Source of the DNA: CAWEQO01 sp963811225
Lineage (GTDB): Bacteria; Chloroflexota; Anaerolineae; Anaerolineales; Anaerolineaceae
Length of the DNA: 64,000 nt
NCBI GenBank assembly: GCA_963811225.1
Contig: CAWEQO010000007.1
Span: forward strand, 1 to 64,000
Direction of reading: 5' to 3'
Below the pieces are notes generated by a model. That model did not search any database. It was not told the origin of the DNA and saw nothing but the letters and a program-made list of their open reading frames with translations. The translations under genes were made by a program, and so were the position numbers. This document shows, one piece after another, positions 34,175 through 43,938 of this stretch (the stretch's first letter is position 1; each line of letters starts with the position of its first letter).

Positions 34175-34544
34175 TGCTCTCATTATACTTGCTTTAGGCA
34201 GGGGAGAAATGAGAGAATTGATAGGTGCTGGGACCTCGCAGTCTTTATGAACAGAACCGGCAGTGACAGTCAGAGACCCTAACACCTCGGGGCGGGTGGG
34301 AGACCGTTCTACGAAGCCAACAACCTTTAACAATTACAATGCCGTTCTCTTACAATCGCCTGCATATGCATTTATTGGCCCTGAGAACCTTCCCAGCGCC
34401 CTGGATGGGCACGAGGAATATCATTCATTACAACCTCTCTTTCCGCACAATTTTTAAGATTAAAATGCTTCTCATTGGCTTGCGATTCTCAAACAGATGT
34501 GCTAAAATTTTTGTGGATAGTAGATATAGGGGTTTTTGATCAGC

Positions 34545-34566
34545 GTACCCCCACCTGTGGGGGTAC
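34545..34566. repeat. 10-bp perfect hairpin before nrdR
   Basis: GTACCCCCAC (34545-34554) and GTGGGGGTAC (34557-34566) are separated by 2 bases, 45 bases upstream of the nrdR start. It may be an operator or a leader hairpin. Confidence 0.5.
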
Positions 34567-34610
34567 CATTTGTCTAAGTCCAAACGACAAAATAGAAAGA
34601 GAGTTCTTTT

Positions 34611-35066
34611 TTGCATTGCCCATACTGTCAACATGACCGTTCAAGAGTCCTGGATACCACCCACGACAGCCGGGGAGGCGTGCGCCGCCGGCGAGAGTGC
34701 GACAACTGCAGGCAGCGCTTCAGCACCTACGAGCGCCCCATCCTGGCAACCCCGCTGATCATCAAGGCCGACGGCACCCGCGAGGAGTTCGACCGGGAGA
34801 AGCTGCTGCACGGCATCCGCATCTCGTGCGCCAAGCGCCCCGTCTCGGCTGCGAACATCGAGCGCCTGGTCGGTGAAATCGAGAATTCGCTGCAGCGCAT
34901 GGGCCGGGCCGAAGTGTCTTCACGCGTGGTTGGTGACATGGTCATCAACGGGTTGAAAGAGCTGGATCTGATCGCTTATATCCGCTACGCAATTGTGTAC
35001 CTACATTTAGACGACCTGCAATCCCTTCGCAAAGAAATAGACAGGTTATTAGTGATGGATATTTAA
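34611..35066 (+). CDS. nrdR: Transcriptional repressor NrdR
   Basis: This 151-aa nucleotide-sensing repressor of ribonucleotide reductase genes has a zinc ribbon (HCPYCQHDRSRVLDTTHD, RRRRECDNCRQRFSTYER) followed by an ATP-cone (KADGTREEFDREKLLHGIRI). The start is a TTG at 34611, giving LHCPYC; GAGAG lies upstream. It is 12 bases from nrdJ, so probably autoregulates this operon. Confidence 0.93.
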   Translation: MHCPYCQHDRSRVLDTTHDSRGGVRRRRECDNCRQRFSTYERPILATPLIIKADGTREEFDREKLLHGIRISCAKRPVSAANIERLVGEIENSLQRMGRAEVSSRVVGDMVINGLKELDLIAYIRYAIVYLHLDDLQSLRKEIDRLLVMDI

Positions 35067-35078
35067 AGGAGAACTCCG

Positions 35079-37679
35079 ATGGCTACCCCGACGGAAACCC
35101 ACCAAAGCCAGCTTTACACCCCACCTTTACCGGAAGATTTACCTTCCGTCCAATTGACCGACAACGCCCGACAGGTGCTTACCCGCCGCTACGTCCGACG
35201 CAGCGACGAGGGCCGGCCGGCCGAGACGGTCGAAGAGATGTTCTGGCGCGTGGCGTATCACGTCGCCAAGGTGGAAGCGGCCTTCGACGGCGACGTGATG
35301 GAGCGCGCCAAAGACTACTACCGCCTGCTGACCTCCAAACGCTTCTTCCCCAATTCGCCCACCTTCACCGGCGCCGGCACCCCCCTGGGACAGCTGGCCG
35401 CCTGCTTCGTGCTGCCCATCTCGGACGACATGGGCCGCGACGAGAGCGGCATCTTCCAGACCCTGCGAGACGCGGCCCTGATCCAACAGACCGGCGGCGG
35501 CAACGGTTTTTCCTTTTCCCGGCTGCGGCCCAAGAACTCGCTGGTGAAGTCGTCCGCGGGGCGGGCCACCGGGCCGGTCGGTTTCCTGCGGGTCTACGAC
35601 CACGCCTTCGGTGAGGTGGCTCAGGGCGGGTCGCGGCGCGGGGCGAACATGGCCGTGCTGCGCGTGGATCACCCGGATGTGGAAGACTTCGTGGCCTGCA
35701 AGACCAACGAGAACGCCATCACCAACTTCAACATCTCGGTCGGCATCACCGACGCCTTCATGCAGGCCGTGATCGCGGATGAGGACTGGGAGCTGCGCTT
35801 CCCGGACGTGCTTTCGCCGGAGTATCGCAGCTTCACCGGCACGATCGAGCAGGCCGATGAGCAGGGCGTGCCGGTCGTCATCCATAAGACACTGCGCGCC
35901 CGCGACCTGTTCGACCAGATCGTGCGGCAGGCGCACCACAACGGCGAGCCGGGCATGCTGTTCCTGGACGCCGCCAACCGTGGCAACCCGGTTCCGCACC
36001 TGTACCAGCTCGAATCCACCAACCCGTGCGGCGAGCAGTTCCTGGGATCCTACGAGAACTGCTGCCTGGGCTCGGTCAACCTGGCCCAGCATTACGGCCC
36101 GGACGGCGCGATCGACTGGGAGGCGCTGCGTGAGAGCGTCGAGCTGGCGACCGTCTTCCTGGACGACGTGGTGGAAGCCAACGCCTACGTCCCGGCCGTG
36201 CCGCAGCTCAAAAAGGCCGCCCACCGCGCCCGGCGCATCGGCCTGGGCATCATGGGCCTGGCGGACCTGATGTACCACGCCGGGGTGCGCTACGGCTCCA
36301 CGGAGGGGCAGGAGTTCGCCGCCCAGGTGATGGAGTTTGTGCGCTACCACGCCATGCAGACCAGCATCGCCCTGGCCGAGCAGCGCGGCCCCTTCCCGGC
36401 CATTACCGGCTCCATCTACGATCCCGAGAACCTGACCTGGCAGCCGCCGCAGACGATCGTGCCGTTCGAGCACGATTACAACCGCCCGGCGCTGGACTGG
36501 GAGGAGGTCAGCGAGGGCATCCGAGCGCACGGCATCCGCAATGCGGCCCAGACCACAATCGCCCCCACCGGCACCATCGCGACCGTGGCGGGCTGCGAGG
36601 GCTATGGCTGCGAGCCGGTCTTCGCGCTGGCCTACATCCGCCACGTCAACGACAACGGCAAAGACCTGCAGCTCAACTACACCAGCCCACTGTTCTTGGA
36701 TGCGCTGGAGCGGGCCCAGGTGCCGGCCGAGACGCGCGACAGCATCATCGAGCAGGTGATGCAGACCGGGGCCTGCCAATCGGTGGAGGATGTGCCCCCG
36801 GCGGTGCGGGACGTGTTCGTGGTCTCGGGCGACATCCGGGCCGACGAGCACGTGCGCATGCAGGCCGCCATGCAGGCCTTCGTCGACAACAGCCTGTCGA
36901 AGACCATCAACTTCCCGGAAGGCGCGACCGAAGAGGAAGTGGCCACCGCCTACCGGCTGGCCTGGGAACTGGGCTGCAAGGGCATCACGGTTTACGTGAC
37001 CGGCTCGCGCGAGAAGGTGGTGCTGGAGACGCTGGCGACGGCCGAGAAGAAGCAGCCGCAGGCCGTCGAAGCTGCCCCGACAGCCGCCGCGCCGGCGCAG
37101 ATCACCCTGTGGCACGACACCAAGAAGCCGCGGCCGCGGGCCCTGCCGGGCTACACCTACTCGATCGACACGCCGCTGGGCAAGGCCTTCATCACCATCA
37201 ACGAGAACGGCAGCAGCCAGCCCTTCGAGATGTTCATCAACACCGCCAAGGCCGGTTCAGACACGGCGGCCGTGTCCGAGGCGATTGGGCGGCTGGTGTC
37301 GTACATCCTGCGCCTGGCCTCGCCGGTGGAGCCCACCAAGCGCCTGCGGGAAGTGCTGCGCCAGTTGTCCGGCATCGGCGGCGGGCGTCCGCTGGGCTTC
37401 GGCCCCAAGCGGGTCCGTTCGCTGCCGGATGGGGTGGCGCAGGTGGTCGAAGAATACCTGGAGCAGCGCGAGCAGCGCCTGGGCGACGAACCGGCCCGGC
37501 CGGTGAACGGCAACGGCAGCGGCGCCCACCTGAGCGTGGGCGATCTCTCGGCCCTGCCCGAGCAGCCGATCCCCCTGCCGCTCAAAATCGGCGACCTGTG
37601 CCCGGAGTGCGGCCAGGCCGCGGTCGTGAACGAGGAGGGCTGCAGGAAGTGCTACGCCTGCGGGTACAGCGAGTGCTAG
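35079..37679 (+). CDS. nrdJ: Adenosylcobalamin-dependent (class II) ribonucleoside-diphosphate reductase
   Basis: This 866-aa enzyme makes deoxynucleotides with a B12 radical and needs no oxygen. The N-terminal region has FFPNSPTFTGAGTPLGQLAA and GGGNGFSFSRLRPKNS. The catalytic loop is NPCGEQFLGSYENCCLGSVN, with the radical Cys and partner residues, and AAQTTIAPTGTIATVAGCEG follows. The C-terminus holds CPECGQ...CRKCYACGYSEC, a zinc-like or redox-active cysteine tail. GGAG precedes the ATG. Two terminator-like hairpins follow. Confidence 0.95.
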   Translation: MATPTETHQSQLYTPPLPEDLPSVQLTDNARQVLTRRYVRRSDEGRPAETVEEMFWRVAYHVAKVEAAFDGDVMERAKDYYRLLTSKRFFPNSPTFTGAGTPLGQLAACFVLPISDDMGRDESGIFQTLRDAALIQQTGGGNGFSFSRLRPKNSLVKSSAGRATGPVGFLRVYDHAFGEVAQGGSRRGANMAVLRVDHPDVEDFVACKTNENAITNFNISVGITDAFMQAVIADEDWELRFPDVLSPEYRSFTGTIEQADEQGVPVVIHKTLRARDLFDQIVRQAHHNGEPGMLFLDAANRGNPVPHLYQLESTNPCGEQFLGSYENCCLGSVNLAQHYGPDGAIDWEALRESVELATVFLDDVVEANAYVPAVPQLKKAAHRARRIGLGIMGLADLMYHAGVRYGSTEGQEFAAQVMEFVRYHAMQTSIALAEQRGPFPAITGSIYDPENLTWQPPQTIVPFEHDYNRPALDWEEVSEGIRAHGIRNAAQTTIAPTGTIATVAGCEGYGCEPVFALAYIRHVNDNGKDLQLNYTSPLFLDALERAQVPAETRDSIIEQVMQTGACQSVEDVPPAVRDVFVVSGDIRADEHVRMQAAMQAFVDNSLSKTINFPEGATEEEVATAYRLAWELGCKGITVYVTGSREKVVLETLATAEKKQPQAVEAAPTAAAPAQITLWHDTKKPRPRALPGYTYSIDTPLGKAFITINENGSSQPFEMFINTAKAGSDTAAVSEAIGRLVSYILRLASPVEPTKRLREVLRQLSGIGGGRPLGFGPKRVRSLPDGVAQVVEEYLEQREQRLGDEPARPVNGNGSGAHLSVGDLSALPEQPIPLPLKIGDLCPECGQAAVVNEEGCRKCYACGYSEC

Positions 37680-37710
37680 AGCTCTCCTAAAAAGAGAGGT
37701 GAGAAAATGG

Positions 37711-37742
37711 AGCTCCCGCCTTCGGGTGGGGGCTTCTTTTTA
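37711..37742 (+). terminator. Intrinsic terminator of nrdR-nrdJ
   Basis: Stem 37711-37720/37725-37734 with a TTCG loop, followed by TCTTTTTATT. Confidence 0.88.
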
Positions 37743-37792
37743 TTGTTAAGGTCCGGCATTCGTTTTTGAAAAACGAATGTTTTTAAAAGAAA

Positions 37793-37910
37793 GTAGAGAA
37801 CAGGGTAAAGAGAGCAGTCAAGGCGGGTTGATATGCGATCAGGCTTCGTGAAACCTCTTGAGACAATGGAAAAGAGCGTAGAGAACAGGGTAAAGAGAGC
37901 AGCGAGGCGG
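37793..37910. repeat. Direct repeat of about 34 bases
   Basis: Copies at 37793-37826 and 37878-37910, both reading GTAGAGAACAGGGTAAAGAG and then AGCAG and AGGCGG. They share GAGAGCAG with the hairpins at 14014, 55743 and 57885. Confidence 0.6.
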
Positions 37911-38018
37911 AGAAAAGGATATTCGGATGTAGAACGGAAGAATCAGAAAAGACACCTCCGGGTTGAGAAGGCGGAATGGGTTGGGGATTGAAGGGGTTAT
38001 TCAGGGCCAGCGGGACGT

Positions 38019-38468
38019 TTAGGGCTGGCCGGATCGGATGATCGGGGGATATGGCGAGGGCCGGGCGTCGCGAGCGGCGCGACGGAGCGCCCGTTCCTCT
38101 TCCGTCTCTTTATTGAGCTCATCGAGACCCTGATTGAGGTAGTCGGTGAGGGTGGACTGGTTTTCGGATTGGAAGAGCTGCTTGGCTTTGAGAATGCGGA
38201 GGGTGATCAGAGAGCCGTAGCTGACGGCGCGAATGGACTTACAAATTTCTTCGATGGGTACAGGTTCTTCTTGCCGGTCCTGTTCTTCGATGCGCTTTTC
38301 AAGGTTTGCCATGAGATGAGTGAGCAGGCGGACTTCGAGGTCGATGAGGGCGCCCATATCTTCGGGCATGGGCTCGGCGTTCGCGTCCGCTTTGGAACGG
38401 CGGTTGGCTTTGCAGGCGTTCTTGTTACCGGGCTGAGCGCCGCGCGGGCGCATGGGGGACTCGGGCAT
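38019..38468 (-). CDS. Hypothetical protein with RGAQPGNKNA motif
   Basis: This 149-aa protein has an N-terminal RGAQPGNKNACKANRR segment, a basic motif seen at the start of many small proteins of mobile elements and phages. A helical region with VRLLTHLMANLEKRIEEQDR and charged tail follows. AAGGAG lies before ATG 38468. It lies next to two insertion sequences. No function can be assigned. Confidence 0.55.
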   Translation of the reverse strand: MPESPMRPRGAQPGNKNACKANRRSKADANAEPMPEDMGALIDLEVRLLTHLMANLEKRIEEQDRQEEPVPIEEICKSIRAVSYGSLITLRILKAKQLFQSENQSTLTDYLNQGLDELNKETEEERALRRAARDARPSPYPPIIRSGQP

Positions 38469-38759
38469 AGAAGCTCCTTTAGGGGATGGTAAGGTTCGGA
38501 CGGCCTAGATTAATTTTAGCACTAAAGTTCTATTTATGCAAGGAGGGAAAGTTGCAGTCAGCTCTGAAGAATGAAAAACAGGAAATGTGAAAAGCATTGG
38601 TAAAAAGACCAGAAAGGAAGTAGGATGGAGGATTTCGGGAGGCGAGATCAAAACTGGGAAAGGCGAAAAGACAACAACCGACAATAGGAAAGACAACTAC
38701 CCCAGATCCATAGCACTTGGGGAGAGAGAATCAGGAAAGAGAACCGCGGGAGATGCTTG

Positions 38760-40136
38760 TTAGGAAGTATCGAGGGGTGAGGAGAGCAGTGCGAGCAAGG
38801 CTCGATCTTCGAGGCGAAGATTGCGCCAGGCTTCGAGCAAACGGTAGGCGATGTTTTTCAAGGAACCCAGTCCTTTGGGGAAGGTGCGAGTAAAGGCAGG
38901 GCCTTTGGCCATGAGTTGAAAGAAGAGCAGGGCAATCTGCAGGAGCAAGTAGAAGACTTTGTGAGCCGTTTCGTTCTGGCTAAAGACGTGTTCCAAGGCA
39001 AAGCCACCGTTTTTCTGGAGGTTGAAGCCCTCATTCTCAATTTTCCAGCGCAGCCGACCAGCTTGATTGGCAATGGTGGGCGCATTGGTGGAGAGCAGGG
39101 TGAAATTGGTCAACCATTTGAACTTGGTCGGTTGCTCCCTCTTGGTGGGAATCGTTTCGACACACTCCAAAACGTTGAGAGAATGGCTCCGATTGTCACT
39201 ATCAGTGTAGGCGATGCTATTCATCCAGCGATAGACTTGCCGAACGCCTTTGTCTAGCACGATTTCCTTTCGGTTTTCGGGTGGGAGAGCCAATAATGCT
39301 TCGAATTCCTGATTCACGCTGGGTAAATCTTCATCGGTCAACCCAATCAGGTATTTCCACTCCTTCTTTTTACACACTTCTAGGGTGGGGCCGCCCGCAA
39401 AGAGACCGTCCAACAACAAACAAAAGTTGGTCTGTGGAAAGCGCTGCTTTAGACGATCCGCCAGACGGTAGAACGCTTTCAGTTCACAATCTTGCTTGGT
39501 GGCTTGCGGATCGCTATTCTCGATGAATTCCGTCATCAAGGATAAAGCGTAGCCATTGGCAGTCACCAATTTTGCTTCCAATACCGGATGATAGTAAAGG
39601 GTCTGACCATTCGAGAGTTTACGGGTCAGGCAGGTGTCACAATGCCGCTCGTGATAGGTCAACACCCCGGTGCCGTCCATTGCTACCAAAAAATAGACCC
39701 CAAACAGCCGCCAACGGCGCAATTCTTCCGTCGCCATGACCCTTTCCATCAACCGGCAGACGACTTCCTGCACCTCTTCTACCTTCAGCCGTTGGTGGTT
39801 ATAGTTCAGCGTATCGCCATGCGGAACACTCTCTACCCCAAACAGCGCCCGATATTTCTTGCACACTCGCTCATTGCCCCGCAGTTGGTGATTGACCTGC
39901 CGCCGCGCCCCCAAATGGCAAATAAACAGCAGTACTCCGGTGAATAACAAGACCTTCAGCGAATAGGTTACCTTCCCCGCTTCCCGTTGATCACTTACTC
40001 CCTGAAATATATCTTTCCATTTCCCACCATACTGCTGTGCCGTCCGGAAAAACAAACTCAGTATCTGTTTTTGGGCTTCGTCTTCCGAATCCTCCCCCTG
40101 ATTTTTCCCTTTTCGCTCTGCATTTGCTTCCTGCAT
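38760..40136 (-). CDS. DDE transposase
   Basis: This 458-aa enzyme moves the surrounding insertion sequence. The probable catalytic acids are in VAMDGTGVLTYH (about 168), FCLLLDGLFAGG (about 245) and WKIENEGFNLQKNGGF (about 385), an IS4-superfamily arrangement; the exact IS family is not certain. The frame is intact. The ribosome-binding site overlaps a 17-bp hairpin at 40151-40201. Close to full length, so the element may be active. Confidence 0.85.
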   Translation of the reverse strand: MQEANAERKGKNQGEDSEDEAQKQILSLFFRTAQQYGGKWKDIFQGVSDQREAGKVTYSLKVLLFTGVLLFICHLGARRQVNHQLRGNERVCKKYRALFGVESVPHGDTLNYNHQRLKVEEVQEVVCRLMERVMATEELRRWRLFGVYFLVAMDGTGVLTYHERHCDTCLTRKLSNGQTLYYHPVLEAKLVTANGYALSLMTEFIENSDPQATKQDCELKAFYRLADRLKQRFPQTNFCLLLDGLFAGGPTLEVCKKKEWKYLIGLTDEDLPSVNQEFEALLALPPENRKEIVLDKGVRQVYRWMNSIAYTDSDNRSHSLNVLECVETIPTKREQPTKFKWLTNFTLLSTNAPTIANQAGRLRWKIENEGFNLQKNGGFALEHVFSQNETAHKVFYLLLQIALLFFQLMAKGPAFTRTFPKGLGSLKNIAYRLLEAWRNLRLEDRALLALLSSPLDTS

Positions 40137-40150
40137 GGTATTATTAAGCT

Positions 40151-40201
40151 CCTGGTTGGTATATTGGCTGTCTGTTCACAACTCCAATATACTCAACCAG
40201 G
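40151..40201 (-). repeat. Hairpin over the transposase ribosome-binding region
   Basis: The arms 40151-40167 and 40184-40201 (one bulged base) form a stem of about 17 bp on the minus-strand mRNA. Its 3' arm enters the AGGAG (40153-40149) that lies 12 bases before the ATG. This could limit translation when an outside transcript reads through. Confidence 0.55.
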
Positions 40202-40263
40202 TTCTTTTTGTGGGCTTTTTCCTACCTTTTTCTAATTCATTCTTCAGAGCTGATTATTATTCA

Positions 40264-42146
40264 TTAGCGTAACGGTTGTGCAAATAAACGGCCAAGTGGT
40301 TTCAAAAGCAAAATTGGTAAATGGCACCTTAACAAAAGAACCCTGATCAGCTAAGCTCAAGGTGATACTTTCAAGTGAGGAACACCATGAGCGAAGAACA
40401 GACGCACCATGCCATGCTGGTTGCTTGGGGAGAACTTGCACAGCATATTGGACTGATCGAACGGATCGAGGCCATTCCTATCCATCAAAAAACCGTTAAC
40501 CATTCTCCCCAGAACAAAATCCTGGCTTTCCTGATCGCGATCCTGGGTGGGTTGGCGCACTTGCAGGATTGGAGCACCGCAGCTCACCCGATTGCCAAAG
40601 ATCAAGCCGTGGCTCGTGCTTGGCGTCAGCAAGGGTGGCCGGACTATAGTGGCATCAGTCGTTGTTTATCAGCACTGACCGAAACAGAAGCGCAACAGAT
40701 CTTTGCAGTGCTGGAAGCGATTAGCCAACCGATGCTGGACAACGAAGTCATGCAGGCGCTTATACAGCCAGGCGAATTGGTCTATGATGGTGATCTCACC
40801 GGGCGAGTGGTTTCAAACACCAGCACAAGTTATCCCGGTGCAGCGTATGGGCACATGGGCGATGCAGTTGGCTTCGGTTATCAGGCTGCGATGATTAGTC
40901 TGCATAGTCCCACTTACGGTCGATTATGGCTTTCCAGCCGCCTGCATCACGGCGATGTTCTCTCCTGTACCCAAGACGAAGCAATCGTACGAACCGCCGA
41001 AGCGAAAACCGGATTACGCCCGTTGCGGCGGACAGAATTGCTGAAACAAAGGATCGAACAGGCTCGGGCTGAAAAGAAGAGGCTGCAACAAAAGGTGGAT
41101 GAAGGTCAGGCGAAGATGGAAGCCCTGCAGACCGAACTCGCTGGATTGCCGGAGGAGATCGCTAAAGAACAAGCCTGGTTGGCGATCTTGGAAGAACGAG
41201 CGACCCAACCTGGGCGCCATCCGAACCAACAGTTGGGGCGTGCACGAGGAAGATTGCCCAAACTGCAACAACGCCAGGTAGACATAAACCAACGCTTGCC
41301 GAAACTAGAAAAGGATCAGTTGTTTCGCCAAGAGCATTTGCAGGAGCAGATTGCTTTGGAGCGGGAACTGTGTGAGCGGCTGCTACGCTTTGCGCAAGAT
41401 AACTGTCTTTCGCCTGGATGCTGGGTCTGGCACGCGAGAAGGAGTGGCTTTACAGATTGAGATGGGGTATGAAGTATTCACGAAGCCCTACAGCAACTGG
41501 CTGACACCCCGCCTCCGGCGGATGCTTACTCCTGAGATGCAATGGACTCGAGTAGGGGAGAATGCGGAAATGATTGCCTGGAAGGACTACCAGCCGAGTG
41601 ACTTCCCCTACCCTGTCGATGTCGGCTTGGAGCGCTTCTACACGGGCAAGACCCAACAGGTTGGGACTCTCTTACACTACGGCCGCACTCCGGTTACACA
41701 AGATTTACCCGCCTGGTTCCATCACTATAATGCTCGCCAGACGATTGAGGCCGGGATCAAAGAAGGCAAAGGCGTTTTCCAAATGCATCATCTCAAGGTT
41801 CGTTCAGCCCTGGGCATCGCTTTACAAGAGCAGTTGGCTGTGTTTGCCGCCGATTTTGTCCGTTGGGCAGCTTGCTGGCTCGCTCAAGATTGCTTGACCC
41901 TCTCGAACGGCTGGAATGCCCCAGATAGTGTGAAGTGCTCCGTTCAAGTGGCTGCGCATACCTCTGCCTGGGTATCATTTCAAGATCAGGGTACTTTGTT
42001 AAGGTTCACGGACTACAGCATCTATGCTGGCAAGTCCCTTTCATTGCCAAAGGATTGGGCCAATCAGTTGGCTCTTCCCTTTGCTAGAAAAACCGTGTTT
42101 GAACTTTAAACCACTTGGCCGTTTATTTGCACAAAAGTTTCGTTAG
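40264..42146 (+). mobile_element. Insertion sequence with 27-bp perfect inverted repeats
   Basis: A perfect 27-bp inverted repeat, TTGTGCAAATAAACGGCCAA... at 40276-40302 and its complement at 42108-42134, weakens outward to about 40264 and 42146. It encloses a frameshifted transposase. It begins only about 10 bases after the preceding insertion sequence ends, so the two sit back to back. Confidence 0.85.
40387..42109 (+). CDS. DDE transposase, frameshifted
   Basis: The first part (ATG 40387 to 41460) has MLVAWGELAQHIGLIERIEA, VYDGDLTGRVV with a probable catalytic Asp, and a long coiled-coil insertion (about residues 220-330). The second part (from about 41410 to 42109) is read in another frame and has LDAGSGTREGVALQIEMGYE and IEAGIKEGKGVFQMHHLKVR with the probable Glu. 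The two overlap around 41410-41460. A programmed frameshift is not excluded, but a simple indel is more likely. No family name is secure. Confidence 0.75.
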
Positions 42147-42305
42147 GGACTTTCACTACCCGCTTTTAAGAAAGGAAAAGGACGAGTAGATGTCAATATC
42201 CTAATCAAATTAATTTCTTTCGGACTAATTCCCTCTTATAAAAGATGTAAAGCCGAAGATCGTGAAGTACTAAAAATTATTATGCATGAACTCGAAGACC
42301 TTTAA
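42147..42305 (+). pseudogene. AT-rich gene remnant cut by an insertion sequence
   Basis: An open frame ending at TAA 42305 reads ...GRVDVNILIKLISFGLIPSY, KRCKAEDREVLKIIMHELED and L. It has no start and begins at the insertion sequence end; base composition (about one third GC) is far from its neighbours. It looks like the 3' end of a foreign gene. No family recognised. Confidence 0.4.
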
Positions 42306-42391
42306 TCCAAAGCATTATTTCCTCCTTCCCACGCAGGAGCGCGAGATCTCCCCTGAACGCTTTGCTTCTACTCCCCTCCCCTCATCCAGCG

Positions 42392-42397
42392 TATAAT
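42392..42397 (+). promoter_or_regulatory. -10 box of the methyltransferase gene
   Basis: TATAAT at 42392-42397, followed by GGAG at 42418-42421 and TTG 42428. Confidence 0.4.
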
Positions 42398-42427
42398 AGC
42401 CTCAACCTTCCTTCTACGGAGCCTGCC

Positions 42428-43385
42428 TTGCCCCCCACTCCCGACTTTTACGACCGGATGGCCGCCGCCGTCGAGCGCCGTTATCAAGTCAACGCCGGTA
42501 AAGACCTGCGCAGCGTCTACCGGCTGGATGGTGCGTTCCTCGATACCACCGGCGACGCCGACTTCGCCTTCCGCAACCGCCGGGAGATCCTGTCCGTGCT
42601 GACCGATCCGAAGGCCTTCGAGCAGCTGGTCGACCTGTTCATCGACCGGGCCATCGAGTTCACCTACGCCAGCAATCAGTTTCTTCAGATCCAGCCGGAG
42701 GAAGCGCAGGCCCTGCGCAGCATCTACACCGGCTACGTGCGCCAGATCGAGCGCGCCCTGGCGGCCAACGGCACTCACGCGGGCATCGCCGCCGCCCTCG
42801 ACGCGACCGTCAGCGGGCACTTCCGCGAGCTGCGCGCCAACCTGCGGCGCTTCTTCGATCTCGAAGCTGCCGGGGAGGATGGGGCCAACGTGGTCCTGCA
42901 AAAGGTGGTGTGCGCCGAATATGCTCCCCAAACCCAACTCGACGTGCTCGGCCTGCGGCCCGAGGCCCTGCTGACGCCCGTGCTCGACCTCGGCTGCGGC
43001 CCGCAAGGGCAGCTGGTGGTCTACCTGCGCCGCGCTCGGCATTCCGGCCACCGGCATCGACCGGCGGGTTGAGGATGCTCCCGGGTTGATCCAGGCCGAT
43101 TGGCTGGAGGCCCCGCTCGAGCCTGGCGCCTGGGGTACGGTCATCTCGCACATGGCCTTCTCCAACCATTTCCAGTTCCACCACCGCTACCGTCACGGCA
43201 GCGTGGAACCCTACGCCCGGCGCTACATGGCCGTGCTGCGCGCCCTGCGTCCCGGCGGCAGTTTCTGCTACGCCCCCGGCTTGCCCTTCATCGAAGCCTA
43301 CCTGGCGCCCGAGCGCTTCCGCCTGTCGCGCAAGTGGATTATAGAAGAACAGGGGTTGTACGCCTGCCGGGTGCAGCGGCGCTAA
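42428..43385 (+). CDS. SAM-dependent methyltransferase-like protein, frameshifted
   Basis: The first part ends in VLDLGCGPQGQLVVYLR, the glycine-rich SAM-binding motif. The second, in another frame, runs ALGIPATGIDRRVEDAPGLI and on to FSNHFQFHHRYRHGS and LRALRPGGSFCYAPGLPFIE. Joined at about 43030 they make a complete class I methyltransferase with an N-terminal helical domain. The start is set at TTG 42428 (GGAG 6 bases upstream, downstream of the TATAAT). Substrate unknown. Confidence 0.7.
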
Positions 43386-43494
43386 GCCCCCATGGCCTCC
43401 GCCATCCGATTCGCTGCAGGCTTGACAGAAACGGGCTGAGCGCCTCCGGCCGCGCCAGCCCGCCCGTAATTGGTCCGATGGTAGGACCCTTCCT

Positions 43495-43929
43495 TTAGCT
43501 AACCGCCTTCTTCACCAGCGCGGCGATCTTTTCTTCTATGGACGGGGTCAGCTCTTTGAGGGCGTAGGCGGTGGGCCACATGGCGCCTTCGTCGAGGTTG
43601 GCGGTGTCGTTGAAGCCCAGGGTGGCGTAGCGGGCGTTGAACTTCTGCGCGCTCTGGAAGAAGCAGACCACCTTGCCGTCGATGGCGTAGGCGGGCATGC
43701 CGTACCAGGTTTTTGGCATGAGGTCCGGGGCGCTGGCGGTGATGATGGCGTGCAGGCGCTCGGCCATGGAGCGGTCCGGCTCCTGCATCTCGGCGATTGC
43801 CGTGCGCACGGCTTCTTCCCCGGCGGCCCGGTTCTGGTTCGCTTTGGCCGCCGCCTTCTGCTCCCTGGCGTGCTCCTTCATCGCAGCTTTTTCTTCGTCG
43901 GTCCATACCGTATCTTTCTTTGGACTCAT
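43495..43929 (-). CDS. DUF1801/YdhG-like protein
   Basis: This 144-aa protein has a charged N-terminal helix (residues 1-50) and a domain with AIITASAPDLMPKTWYGMPA, CFFQSAQKFNARYATLGFND and EGAMWPTAYALKEL, the pattern of the DUF1801 family. Relatives have been linked to iron chaperone function, but this is not secure. Ten bases before the hydrolase-like gene stop, same strand, so likely co-transcribed. Confidence 0.7.
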   Translation of the reverse strand: MSPKKDTVWTDEEKAAMKEHAREQKAAAKANQNRAAGEEAVRTAIAEMQEPDRSMAERLHAIITASAPDLMPKTWYGMPAYAIDGKVVCFFQSAQKFNARYATLGFNDTANLDEGAMWPTAYALKELTPSIEEKIAALVKKAVS

Positions 43930-43938
43930 AAAACCTCC

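Larger units (their letters stand above)
37680..38018. other. Intergenic region with terminators and a direct repeat
   Basis: It holds the nrdJ terminator (37711-37742: stem AGCTCCCGCC/GGTGGGGGCT with TTCG loop and T-run), a second hairpin (37757-37779, 11-bp arms around one base), and two copies of a purine-rich segment (GTAGAGAACAGGGTAAAGAG at 37793 and 37878) ending in AGCAG..AGGCGG. No gene is seen. Confidence 0.6.
38558..40253 (-). mobile_element. Insertion sequence with 18-bp inverted repeats
   Basis: Perfect 18-bp inverted repeats TCAGCTCTGAAGAATGAA at 38558-38575 and its complement at 40236-40253 flank one transposase gene (38760-40136). Total about 1.7 kb. I see no matching target duplication directly outside these repeats, so the ends may extend a few bases or be worn. 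Confidence 0.85.

Noticed and set aside
34497..34525. NrdR-box-like sequence near CACAAAAATTTTAGCA
   Set aside because: It matches only part of the NrdR consensus and a second box at the right spacing is absent. Plausible given nrdR-nrdJ downstream, but too weak to call.
35139..37115. 658-codon minus-strand open frame opposite nrdJ
   Set aside because: It is the antisense shadow of the clearly conserved class II ribonucleotide reductase.
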